A DNA stretch of 64,000 bases from Flavobacterium sp. (lineage in GTDB: Bacteria > Bacteroidota > Bacteroidia > Flavobacteriales > Flavobacteriaceae). The stretch lies in assembly GCF_028689845.1 (NCBI RefSeq), contig NZ_JAQVCH010000002.1:62001-126000 (forward strand), in the 5' to 3' direction. This document shows, piece after piece, positions 47,024-53,692 of the stretch; the stretch's first letter is position 1, and each line of letters opens with the position of its first letter. The translations under genes were made by a program, and so were the position numbers. Below the pieces are notes generated by a model. The model was given only the letters and a program-made list of their open reading frames with translations, was not told the DNA's origin and made no database searches.

Positions 47024-48669
47024 AAAAAATAGCATTCCTTTTTTTAACAATTGTATTTTTGACGAATTGCTCTCCAAAAAAACAAACCATAAATACAGAA
47101 ACTCCCTTCGTTTGGGAAGGGGCAAACTTGTACTTTTTATTGATTGACCGCTTTAACAATGGCAATCCTGCGAATGATAAAATTATTGTTCGTGACAAAG
47201 AAACGGGCGTACTTCGCAATTTTATGGGTGGCGACATTAAAGGAATTACCCAAAAAATTGACGAAGGTTATTTTACCGATTTAGGAATCAATGCCATTTG
47301 GATGACTCCGGTAGTCGAACAAATTCATGATGCCGTTGACGAAGGAACGGGAAACACTTATGGTTTTCATGGCTATTGGACCAAAGACTGGACAGCCATC
47401 GACCCCAGTTTTGGGACACGTGAAGACTTGAAAGAATTGGTTGAAAAAGCACATGCCAAAGGAATTAGAATCGTATTAGATGCGGTGATTAATCACACGG
47501 GGCCAGTTACTGAATTAGACCCTGTATGGCCTGAAAGTTGGGTGCGAACAGGTCCGAAATGTACTTATGACAGTTATGAAAACTACATTGACTGTACCTT
47601 GGTTGAAAACCTTCCAGACATCAAGACAGAAAGTAATGAAGCGGTTGAATTACCACCCGCTTTAGTGGAAAAGTGGAAGAAAGAAGGTCGTTATGAAGAA
47701 GAAATAGCCGAATTAGATGCTTTCTTTAAACAAACAGGTTATCCGAGAGCTCCAAAATATTACATCATGAAATGGTTGGCAGACTATATCACTGATTTTG
47801 GTATTGATGGGTATCGCGTAGATACTGTAAAACATACAAACGAGGCTGTTTGGGCTGATTTTTCTAAAGTGTGTCAAGAAACATTTGTACAATTTAAAAA
47901 GGACAATCCAACCAAAGTGTTAGATGATAATAGCTTTTTTATGGTGGGAGAAGTATATGGTTACGGAATTAATGGCAAGCAATGGTATGATTTTGGGGAT
48001 AAAAAAGTGAACTATTTTGAGAATGGATTCAATTCGTTAATCAATTTTGATTTTAAAGGCGATGCGCATAAATCGTATGAAGAATTGTTTTCTAACTATT
48101 CGAAAACGTTACAAAATGACTTAAAAGGATTGAGTGTGATGAATTATGTTTCCTCTCATGATGATGGTTGGCCGTTTGATAAAAAAAGAGAACGCAGCCT
48201 TGAAGCGGGGACAAAGCTTCTGTTAACACCGGGTATTGCTCAAGTGTATTATGGAGATGAAACCGCTCGACCATTAGACATTAAAGGAACGGAAGGCGAT
48301 GCAACTTTGCGTTCGTTTATGAACTGGGATGATGTTAAAAGCAATGAAAACACTAAGAACGTACTTTCTCACTTTCAAAAACTAGGGAATTTTAGAAGTA
48401 ATCATCCTGCGATTGGTGCGGGAATTCATAAAGAAATTTCTAAAGCTCCGTTTTATACTTTTAGTAGAACATTTACCAAAGGAGATTATACCGACCACGT
48501 TATTGTTGGCTTAGATTTACCCATTGGCAAGAAAACAATCAACGTAAACGCTGTTTTTGAAGATGGTGAAGCGTTGATTGATGCTTATTCTGGTGAGAAC
48601 GTTACCGTTAAGGATGGTGAAGTGATTATTGATAGTCCGTTTGGATTTGTTTTATTGGAAAGAAAGTAG
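47020..48669 (+). CDS. GH13 alpha-amylase-family lipoprotein
   Basis: A 549-aa lipoprotein (leader ending LTNC, Cys17) with a complete GH13 barrel. Catalytic residues by alignment are Asp268 (DGYRVD), Glu311 (VGEVYG) and Asp381 (SSHDDG). QMNP-like HGYWTKDWTAIDPSFGT and DAVINHTG are other GH13 regions. It may act at the periplasmic face or on the cell surface. It is the last gene of the maltodextrin operon, overlaps GH31 by four bases, and ends 24 bp before a strong terminator. Confidence 0.92.
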   Translation: MKKIAFLFLTIVFLTNCSPKKQTINTETPFVWEGANLYFLLIDRFNNGNPANDKIIVRDKETGVLRNFMGGDIKGITQKIDEGYFTDLGINAIWMTPVVEQIHDAVDEGTGNTYGFHGYWTKDWTAIDPSFGTREDLKELVEKAHAKGIRIVLDAVINHTGPVTELDPVWPESWVRTGPKCTYDSYENYIDCTLVENLPDIKTESNEAVELPPALVEKWKKEGRYEEEIAELDAFFKQTGYPRAPKYYIMKWLADYITDFGIDGYRVDTVKHTNEAVWADFSKVCQETFVQFKKDNPTKVLDDNSFFMVGEVYGYGINGKQWYDFGDKKVNYFENGFNSLINFDFKGDAHKSYEELFSNYSKTLQNDLKGLSVMNYVSSHDDGWPFDKKRERSLEAGTKLLLTPGIAQVYYGDETARPLDIKGTEGDATLRSFMNWDDVKSNENTKNVLSHFQKLGNFRSNHPAIGAGIHKEISKAPFYTFSRTFTKGDYTDHVIVGLDLPIGKKTINVNAVFEDGEALIDAYSGENVTVKDGEVIIDSPFGFVLLERK

Positions 48670-48692
48670 CATTACCGCCCATTGTATTACAT

Positions 48693-48735
48693 AAGCGTTT
48701 ATAATCGAGTGAGATTGTAAACGCTTTTGTTTTTA
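48693..48735 (+). terminator. Terminator of the maltodextrin operon
   Basis: A 14-bp stem (48693-48706 with 48713-48726, one G-U pair) with a 6-nt loop, followed by TT-G-TTTTT. It lies 24 bp after the last gene. Confidence 0.88.
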
Positions 48736-48866
48736 GGTCAAGAGCCATTATTATAGATCCGTTGTGCCATTCGGAATTTCTTATCCTTATATTGAATTGA
48801 ATGGGTAGACTTTTCGCATTTCGTCAGTAGAATTACTATTAATTCGTTTGTTTAGAGTACCACAAC

Positions 48867-48932
48867 TATGACGATGGTATGACGTTGATATGACGTAAAC
48901 ACGACGCTAACACGACGCAAGCATGACGATGA
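48867..48932. repeat. Tandem array, 11 bp x 6 (GACG core)
   Basis: GACG recurs at 48870, 48881, 48892, 48903, 48914 and 48925, exactly every 11 bp. Units read YAYGACGnnnn, for example TATGACGTTGA and CACGACGCTAA. Confidence 0.85.
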
Positions 48933-48980
48933 CCCGTCTGAAAATAGCATATTACCCGAAAGCATATTAAATCACGACTG

Positions 48981-49040
48981 ACTGAATTTGATGTATTTTG
49001 ACTAGTTTTGAACCTTTTTGACTGCATTTGAATAGGTTTG
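48981..49040. repeat. Tandem array, 10 bp x 6 (TTTG end)
   Basis: Six consecutive 10-bp units each begin with A and end with TTTG (ACTGAATTTG, ATGTATTTTG, ACTAGTTTTG, AACCTTTTTG, ACTGCATTTG, AATAGGTTTG). Confidence 0.85.
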
Positions 49041-49069
49041 ACGTTTTTTTTGGAATTTATAGGGGTTTT

Positions 49070-49107
49070 GTTCGAGTGTTGTTCGGGGTTTGTTCGAACG
49101 GGCTTCG
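49070..49107. repeat. Tandem array, 11 bp x 4 (TTCG core)
   Basis: GTTCG occurs at 49070, 49081 and 49092 and CTTCG at 49103, all 11 bp apart. Units vary outside the core. Confidence 0.65.
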
Positions 49108-49185
49108 GAAAAAGGGTGTGTTTTGCGAACAAATGTGCAATTGGTATGGAACAAAAGTGGAAAAAGCACTACACTATTAACAAAC

Positions 49186-49330
49186 GAATCCTTTCGTACG
49201 GTTTTAGTTAATACAGAAAGTTTTTTACTATTTTTGAATTAAAAGAACAACAGGAGTGGGAACTCTAAATTTTAAACCGGAAAGGATTTATTTACTTTGA
49301 GGCCAAACGAAAGGATTCGGGAGACAGCGG
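49186..49330 (+). repeat. ~144-bp dispersed element, copy 1
   Basis: The left end GAATCCTTTCGT pairs with the right end ACGAAAGGATTC (49307-49318); in this copy the inverted repeat reaches 13 bp with the flanking C/G. About 10 more bases (to GACAGCGG) are shared with the other copies. From 49217 to the right end it is essentially identical to copy 3. GAAAGGATT also occurs internally (49280-49288). No target duplication is seen. Confidence 0.9.
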
Positions 49331-49398
49331 TGGGATCATTCAAATTGTTCCACTAAATACAACATCAACTATGGTAATACCAATTAAAAATTATTAAA

Positions 49399-49938
49399 AT
49401 GAAATATATAATTTCAATACTAGCTATAGTCCTTTTTCAACCTACAAAAATAATAACTCTAAAAGATTATTATTGCGGAGAAGGAGTGATTTTTGATGAT
49501 AAATCGATTTTTGAATTTGAAAAAATAGGATATAAAAGCCTTTATGTACCTACTCTTGAGGATATCATAATTGGAGAAAATTTTTTGTTTGAAAATTATT
49601 TTGATTATGAAATAAATATGAAAGAATACTTCGATCTTGACAAATCTAAGATTAACACTAAATATAAAAATCCAGAAAACGTAAAGAAAAAATATAAAAA
49701 ATATAATAGGCAATATGTAGCATGTATAAACAAAGATAATGATACTATTTTATATATTGGATTATTAAATTTTTCAAACAAAAAAGCAAAAGTATACTTT
49801 GATAATTGGAAAGAATATGTATATGGTGGTGCTGGAGACTATTATTATAAAAATTATAAATCTTATGTAATAAACTTAAGTAAAAAAAATTTTGTTTATT
49901 ATGTAGAAGGTATTAAAGACAAAAGTAACACTCCATAA
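49399..49938 (+). CDS. Exported or secreted unknown protein, AT-rich
   Basis: A 179-aa protein with a short hydrophobic start (MKYIISILAIVLFQP) and a tyrosine-, lysine- and asparagine-rich body. I recognise no family. Codon use is far more A/T-biased than in the neighbouring operons, which hints at acquired DNA. It stands alone between copies 1 and 2 of the 144-bp element, 68 bp after one and 70 bp before the other, like a single-gene cassette. Function is unknown. Confidence 0.6.
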   Translation: MKYIISILAIVLFQPTKIITLKDYYCGEGVIFDDKSIFEFEKIGYKSLYVPTLEDIIIGENFLFENYFDYEINMKEYFDLDKSKINTKYKNPENVKKKYKKYNRQYVACINKDNDTILYIGLLNFSNKKAKVYFDNWKEYVYGGAGDYYYKNYKSYVINLSKKNFVYYVEGIKDKSNTP

Positions 49939-50008
49939 TTAGGGTAATGTTCCAAAGTTAGTGATGAACCAAAAAAGAGGCAAGATGACAAAAACCGCTA
50001 CCGTTATT

Positions 50009-50150
50009 GAATCCTTTCATGCGGTTTTAGCTAATAAAGAAAGTTTTTTACTGTTTTTGAATTAAAAGAACTACAGGAGTGGGAATTGTAAATTTTACCC
50101 CTGAAACGATTTATCTACTAGGAGGTCACACGAAAGGATTCGGGGGACAG
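50009..50150 (+). repeat. ~144-bp dispersed element, copy 2 (diverged)
   Basis: Same orientation as copies 1 and 3. The ends are GAATCCTTTCAT and ACGAAAGGATTC (50130-50141), and the shared tail runs to GGACAG. The middle differs from the other copies at about a dozen positions. The right end abuts, without a gap, DNA homologous to 52525 onward. Confidence 0.88.
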
Positions 50151-50166
50151 CTTGATATACCACATC

Positions 50167-50646
50167 TCACTCAAAAACAATAGGTTTTGTCGCTTTTGGT
50201 ATTTTTACAATGTGATAGGGTTGTGTACCAACACTTGATGTATTACCAGTCTGTAGATTTTCAACTGTGACAACAATAGTAGTTTCAAATTCAGTAATGT
50301 TAGTAATATCAATTGTATGACCACCATTACCATACACTTGGTCAAAAACGGCAATTACTGTGTAATTAGTAAAATCTATAGATGTCTCTTCAAAATATAA
50401 TTGAGTGAAATTAATTCCACCTGTTTGATAAAAATCATCTATTTGAGTTAATAGGTTGTTCCATTCTATACTAGTATTAATAACAGTTTTTTGTTGATTA
50501 ACTACATTAGGGTAAATATTACGTTTACTAATTAATGTATAATCTATAATTATTGGTTCAAAAGGAGGCGTGACAACAGGTTCTACATCGTCATCATTAC
50601 AACTTATAACCATCAAACTAAATAATAGTAAAAATAAATTTTTCAT
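50167..50646 (-). CDS. PrcB-like lipoprotein, copy A
   Basis: A 159-aa lipoprotein (leader ending VISC, Cys16, then an acidic NDDDVEP linker). The second half (NYTVIAVFDQVYGNGGHTI to TQPYHIVKIPKATKP) resembles the PrcB C-terminal domain of protease-complex subunits. That is my reading of the pattern, not a search result. It is a close paralogue of the protein at 52536-53027, with near-identical signal, linker and C-terminus. It follows the delta-60 T9SS protein gene by 23 bp. Its tail lies 16 bp from element copy 2. Confidence 0.72.
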   Translation of the reverse strand: MKNLFLLLFSLMVISCNDDDVEPVVTPPFEPIIIDYTLISKRNIYPNVVNQQKTVINTSIEWNNLLTQIDDFYQTGGINFTQLYFEETSIDFTNYTVIAVFDQVYGNGGHTIDITNITEFETTIVVTVENLQTGNTSSVGTQPYHIVKIPKATKPIVFE

Positions 50647-50669
50647 AGCGTTTTTTTTAATTTCAATAT

Positions 50670-52202
50670 TTACTTTGATCTTTTAAATAACTTTATCATT
50701 TCAGTTGAATCATTAATAAAAGTAATCAAACAAAAATAAAATCCATCTTTTAAAAATTCTGTATTAATTACAGTACTGTTATAAACAAATGAAGAGTTAA
50801 TCTTTTTACCTAAAGCATCATAAAATGAAATTGATTTAATTGTTTCAGGATATTTTAAATTTAACTCATGATTAAACGGATTTGGAAATAGTTGATTTTG
50901 ATTATCTTCAAAAGTAATTACATTTAAGTTTTCTAGTTCAATTTTAGCATGTGTAACATTATAATTACCCACCATTCCTGAATAACCTGATATTATTATT
51001 GAGGAATCATTATCAATAGCAATGTCTTTCAAATTATCATTTTGACTAGTTACATCTAAAACCAAGAAACCATTATTATTAAAGTCGGTGTTAATAGAAC
51101 CATTTTCATTCAAATTAATTATTCTAAAATGGGGACCATTATTTTGTAATTCTATTCCACCTAAAAATATCTTTTCATTAGTATCAATTTCAACATCTAC
51201 TATGTTAATAAAATCTCGAAATATTCCATCATTTGCAAAAAGTTGGTCTAATTGTCCAATTGAATTAAACTTTATCATTAAAAAATTACTGCCTGCTCTT
51301 CCACTACAAATAAAGTTTCCGTCTGGGCTTATGTTTATTTTATTTAAATATTCAAACTCACCATTAGATGTGGTGACATCTGTTAATAGTTTTCCATTAT
51401 TTGCAAATGTAGTATCGAAACTACCATCTAAATTTAGTTTTAAAACTGCGGTTTTACTATTTGATGTATTCGTTCTATCATATCCACATAAAATCAACTT
51501 ATTATCATTCGTTAATTGAAGCCTCCAAAGATTAAATTTGAAATTTGAATCACTAAGATTTAATACACCATCAGTGCCAAAACTAGTATCAATTTCACCA
51601 CTAGAAGTCAACTTCATTAATGCTCCAAAAAAATTAGTACTGTTGCTACCAGTAATTCCAATAATAATACTTTCATCATTTAAAGAAATAACAGAACACA
51701 GGTCTGTAGAAGTTATAGAATTGAAATTGGTTATTTTTAAAATTCCATTGTTCCCAAATGAACTATCTAAACTTCCATCATTATTATAACGAATTACAAA
51801 CGGTGAATTTGGAAAAATACCTTCTGATGGATTTTGCAAAGTATATTGTCCACCAAGAAGTATTTTGTTGTTAGCTTGAAAAACTACATCACTTGGAATA
51901 TCCTTAAAATCAACATTAGTAATAGTTATACCATTATTTCCAAAAGTATCATCAGTTGTTCCGTCTTGATTTAACTTAACTAAAAAAGAATGTGTTATCA
52001 AATCTGGATTTGGACTTTCTAGTAAACTAAAACCAATGGTTAGAATTTTATTGTCAGGTGTAATGATTGTTTTTCTAGGTTCAGTAATATCTTCAGTTTC
52101 AACAACACCATTTGTGCCAAAAGTATTACTTAATTGATAAGTTTGACAATAAGAAAATTTCACGGAGCCAAAGCACACTAATAGGATTACCAATCTTTTC
52201 AT
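50670..52202 (-). CDS. Delta-60-repeat protein with T9SS sorting domain
   Basis: A 510-aa secreted protein. After the signal peptide (1-19) at least six delta-60-type repeats follow, recognisable by DxxFGxxG turns: DDTFGNNG, DSSFGNNG, DTSFGTDG, DTTFANNG, DQLFANDG, NTDFNNNG. These probably form a beta-propeller-like fold. The last ~75 residues (ITFEDNQNQLFPNPFNHELN onward) are a type A T9SS sorting domain. It is a likely surface or secreted protein of unknown target. It lies 11 bp after an orphan T9SS tail and before PrcB-like copy A. Confidence 0.85.
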   Translation of the reverse strand: MKRLVILLVCFGSVKFSYCQTYQLSNTFGTNGVVETEDITEPRKTIITPDNKILTIGFSLLESPNPDLITHSFLVKLNQDGTTDDTFGNNGITITNVDFKDIPSDVVFQANNKILLGGQYTLQNPSEGIFPNSPFVIRYNNDGSLDSSFGNNGILKITNFNSITSTDLCSVISLNDESIIIGITGSNSTNFFGALMKLTSSGEIDTSFGTDGVLNLSDSNFKFNLWRLQLTNDNKLILCGYDRTNTSNSKTAVLKLNLDGSFDTTFANNGKLLTDVTTSNGEFEYLNKINISPDGNFICSGRAGSNFLMIKFNSIGQLDQLFANDGIFRDFINIVDVEIDTNEKIFLGGIELQNNGPHFRIINLNENGSINTDFNNNGFLVLDVTSQNDNLKDIAIDNDSSIIISGYSGMVGNYNVTHAKIELENLNVITFEDNQNQLFPNPFNHELNLKYPETIKSISFYDALGKKINSSFVYNSTVINTEFLKDGFYFCLITFINDSTEMIKLFKRSK

Positions 52203-52213
52203 AATTTTTTTTT

Positions 52214-52549
52214 TTATTGTTTAACTAAATTTTTGGCATCAATAATCTGTCCGTTGCAAATTAAAGCAACAGTATAAAATCCATTGGGGTAATTAGATAT
52301 ATCAATCGTGGTTTCTGTGCTGTTTAAATCTAAAACGTAGTTATTAGAATCATTCGTAGTACCATAACTTCCTAGTATCATGAGATAAGCGGAGCCTACT
52401 TCGTTTAGCTTATAGCTTACTGTGATTTGATTTATAGCCGGATTTGGTGAGATAGCATATAAAACACTTGGCTTAATAGCTACATCAACTTCCGAATAAT
52501 ATTTGAAGCCATCTACTGTTGTAATATACCACATCTTACTCAAAAACAA
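52214..52549 (-). pseudogene. Orphan T9SS C-terminal tail (fragment)
   Basis: This frame encodes only the end of a T9SS-sorted protein: VLYAISPNPAINQITVSYKL, ending NGQIIDAKNLVKQ. No signal peptide is present. The first in-frame ATG (52534) sits one base after the stop of PrcB-like copy B (TAA-G-ATG), so it could be translated by coupling but not exported. It most likely remains from a longer gene whose front was lost in the tandem duplication that also produced 53038-53286. Confidence 0.7.
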
Positions 52550-53027
52550 TAGGTTTAGTCGCTTTTGGTATTTTTACAATGTGATACGTTTGAGTAACAA
52601 CACTAGATGTATTACCTGTTTGTAAATTCTCAACGGTTACAGTAATGTTATTTTCAAATTCAGTAATATTTGTAATATCAATAGAATGACCACCATTACC
52701 ATATACTTGGTCAAAAACGGCAATTACTGTATAGTTAGTAAAATCTATAGTGGTTTCGGTAAAATTTGTTTCGGTATAATAATTTCCTAAACCAAAAGCT
52801 ATATAAGGGGCATCCATTAGATTCTTGATGTTTATCCAACTTGAATTCTCATTTATAATAAAGTTTTCCATTGAAATACCCTCAATAGGTATATTTTGAT
52901 TATCTTTTGCAATTAGTACAGGGTTAATAACCACAGGCACAAAAGGAGGCGTTACAATGGGTTCTACATCGTCATCATTACAACTTATAACAATGAAACT
53001 AAGGAAGAATAAAAATAATTTTTTCAT
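52536..53027 (-). CDS. PrcB-like lipoprotein, copy B
   Basis: A 163-aa lipoprotein (leader ending VISC, Cys16; linker NDDDVEPIVTPPF) with the same PrcB_C-like half as copy A (FDQVYGNGGHSIDITNITEF, TYHIVKIPKATKPIVFE). The middle (about residues 40-85) has diverged far more than the ends, as if only this variable part evolved or was exchanged. Both copies share the leader context CATAGCGTTTTTTT upstream. Function is unknown; PrcB-like domains are associated with protease complexes. Confidence 0.72.
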   Translation of the reverse strand: MKKLFLFFLSFIVISCNDDDVEPIVTPPFVPVVINPVLIAKDNQNIPIEGISMENFIINENSSWINIKNLMDAPYIAFGLGNYYTETNFTETTIDFTNYTVIAVFDQVYGNGGHSIDITNITEFENNITVTVENLQTGNTSSVVTQTYHIVKIPKATKPIVFE

Positions 53028-53037
53028 AGCGTTTTTT

Positions 53038-53286
53038 TTATTGTTTAACTAAATTTTTGGCATCTATAATAGTACCGTTGCAAATTAAAGCAACAGTATA
53101 AAATCCAGGAGGGTAACTAGAAATATCAATAGTGGTTTCGGTAGTGTTTATTTTTTGGAAATGTGGTATCAACAACAAAATTGTATCCAAGGAATGCAAT
53201 TCTGAATAACACAAACTTACACAAAAAATATTTACAAAATATCTAAAGGTTATTTTTTTTAAGGTGTTCACAAGTACCGCTCCCAA
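53038..53286 (-). pseudogene. Shorter orphan T9SS tail (fragment)
   Basis: Only the last ~35 residues (TIDISSYPPGFYTVALICNG to AKNLVKQ, 53038-53149) are homologous to the tail at 52214-52330. Homology stops abruptly at 53149, and the rest of the frame is unrelated filler. It is a remnant of a T9SS gene upstream of PrcB-like copy B, matching the order tail then lipoprotein seen at 52214 and 50646. Confidence 0.65.
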
Positions 53287-53411
53287 ACGAACAAACTACT
53301 TTATTCCTTTTTGTTGAGATTCCTCCTTCGTCGGAATGACAAAATCATGAAGATTATCTCTTAACTGAATTACATTGACCACACGTACCGAGCATAGCGA
53401 ACTGACGAAGT

Positions 53412-53555
53412 AATCCTTTCATGCGGTTTTAGCTAATAAAGAAAGTTTTTTACTATTTTTGAATTAAAAGAACAACAGGAGTGGGAACTCTAAATTTTAA
53501 ACCGGAAAGGATTTATTTACTTTGAGGCCAAACGAAAGGATTCGGGAGACAGCGG
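53412..53555 (+). repeat. ~144-bp dispersed element, copy 3
   Basis: Starts AATCCTTTCAT and ends ACGAAAGGATTC (53532-53543) plus GGGAGACAGCGG. It is almost identical to copy 1 except near the left end (CATGCGG against CGTACGG, GCTAATAAA against GTTAATACA). Same orientation as the other copies. Confidence 0.9.
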
Positions 53556-53620
53556 GGGAAAGTAAATTAAAAATACGATAACCATCCAAACCGCGTTACT
53601 AGTAAACAGTATAACCGTTT

Positions 53621-53650
53621 TTTGATTTTTAAACCACATCAAAAATCAAA
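53621..53650. promoter_or_regulatory. Perfect 10-bp inverted repeat upstream of the phosphoesterase-barrel gene
   Basis: TTTGATTTTT and AAAAATCAAA are separated by 10 bp and end 12 bp before the -7 box, over the expected -33 region. It is a candidate regulator site or hairpin, though the AT-rich sequence makes chance more likely than for a mixed-base palindrome. Confidence 0.4.
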
Positions 53651-53662
53651 TCCTAAAATGCT

Positions 53663-53670
53663 TATATTTG
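53663..53670 (+). promoter_or_regulatory. -7 box of the phosphoesterase-barrel gene
   Basis: TATATTTG, an exact TAnnTTTG match, 22 bp before the ATG at 53693. No clear -33 TTG was found. Confidence 0.5.
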
Positions 53671-53692
53671 ACAAACCCATAAATACCGTTTA

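Larger units (their letters stand above)
48670..49398. other. 729-bp gene-free accessory stretch
   Basis: After the operon terminator this region holds no credible gene. It contains three adjacent arrays of short phased repeats (48867-48932, 48981-49040, 49070-49107) and the first copy of the ~144-bp element (49186-49330). The short frame on the minus strand across the arrays (48866-49132) is repeat-derived and rejected as coding. Confidence 0.8.
53287..53692. other. 406-bp gene-free stretch with element copy 3
   Basis: No gene is seen. It holds a short palindromic segment (53317-53340, TGAGATTCCTCCTTCGTCGG then AATG), element copy 3 (53412-53555), a perfect 10-bp inverted repeat (53621-53650) and a -7 box for the next gene (53663-53670). 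Confidence 0.75.

Noticed and set aside
48867..49107. Possible CRISPR array
   Set aside because: The repeats are 10-11 bp with no separate spacers, and there are no cas genes in the window.
48866..49132. An 88-codon frame on the minus strand across the phased repeats
   Set aside because: It is built from 10- and 11-bp repeat units that are not multiples of three, has no start context, and resembles no protein.
49186..49215. Resemblance of CGTACGGTTTT in element copy 1 to the end of group II intron domain V
   Set aside because: The other copies read CATGCGGTTTT, the partner strand of domain V is absent, and there is no reverse transcriptase.
49270..49360. GDSGG-like motif (trypsin-type serine protease) in a frame through element copy 1
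   Set aside because: The frame is short, has an upstream stop, and is broken in copy 2. The motif arises from the conserved nucleotide end GGGAGACAGCGG.
49186..53555. Integron attC sites
   Set aside because: Neither the RYYYAAC nor the GTTRRRY core boxes are found at the element ends, and no integrase is present.
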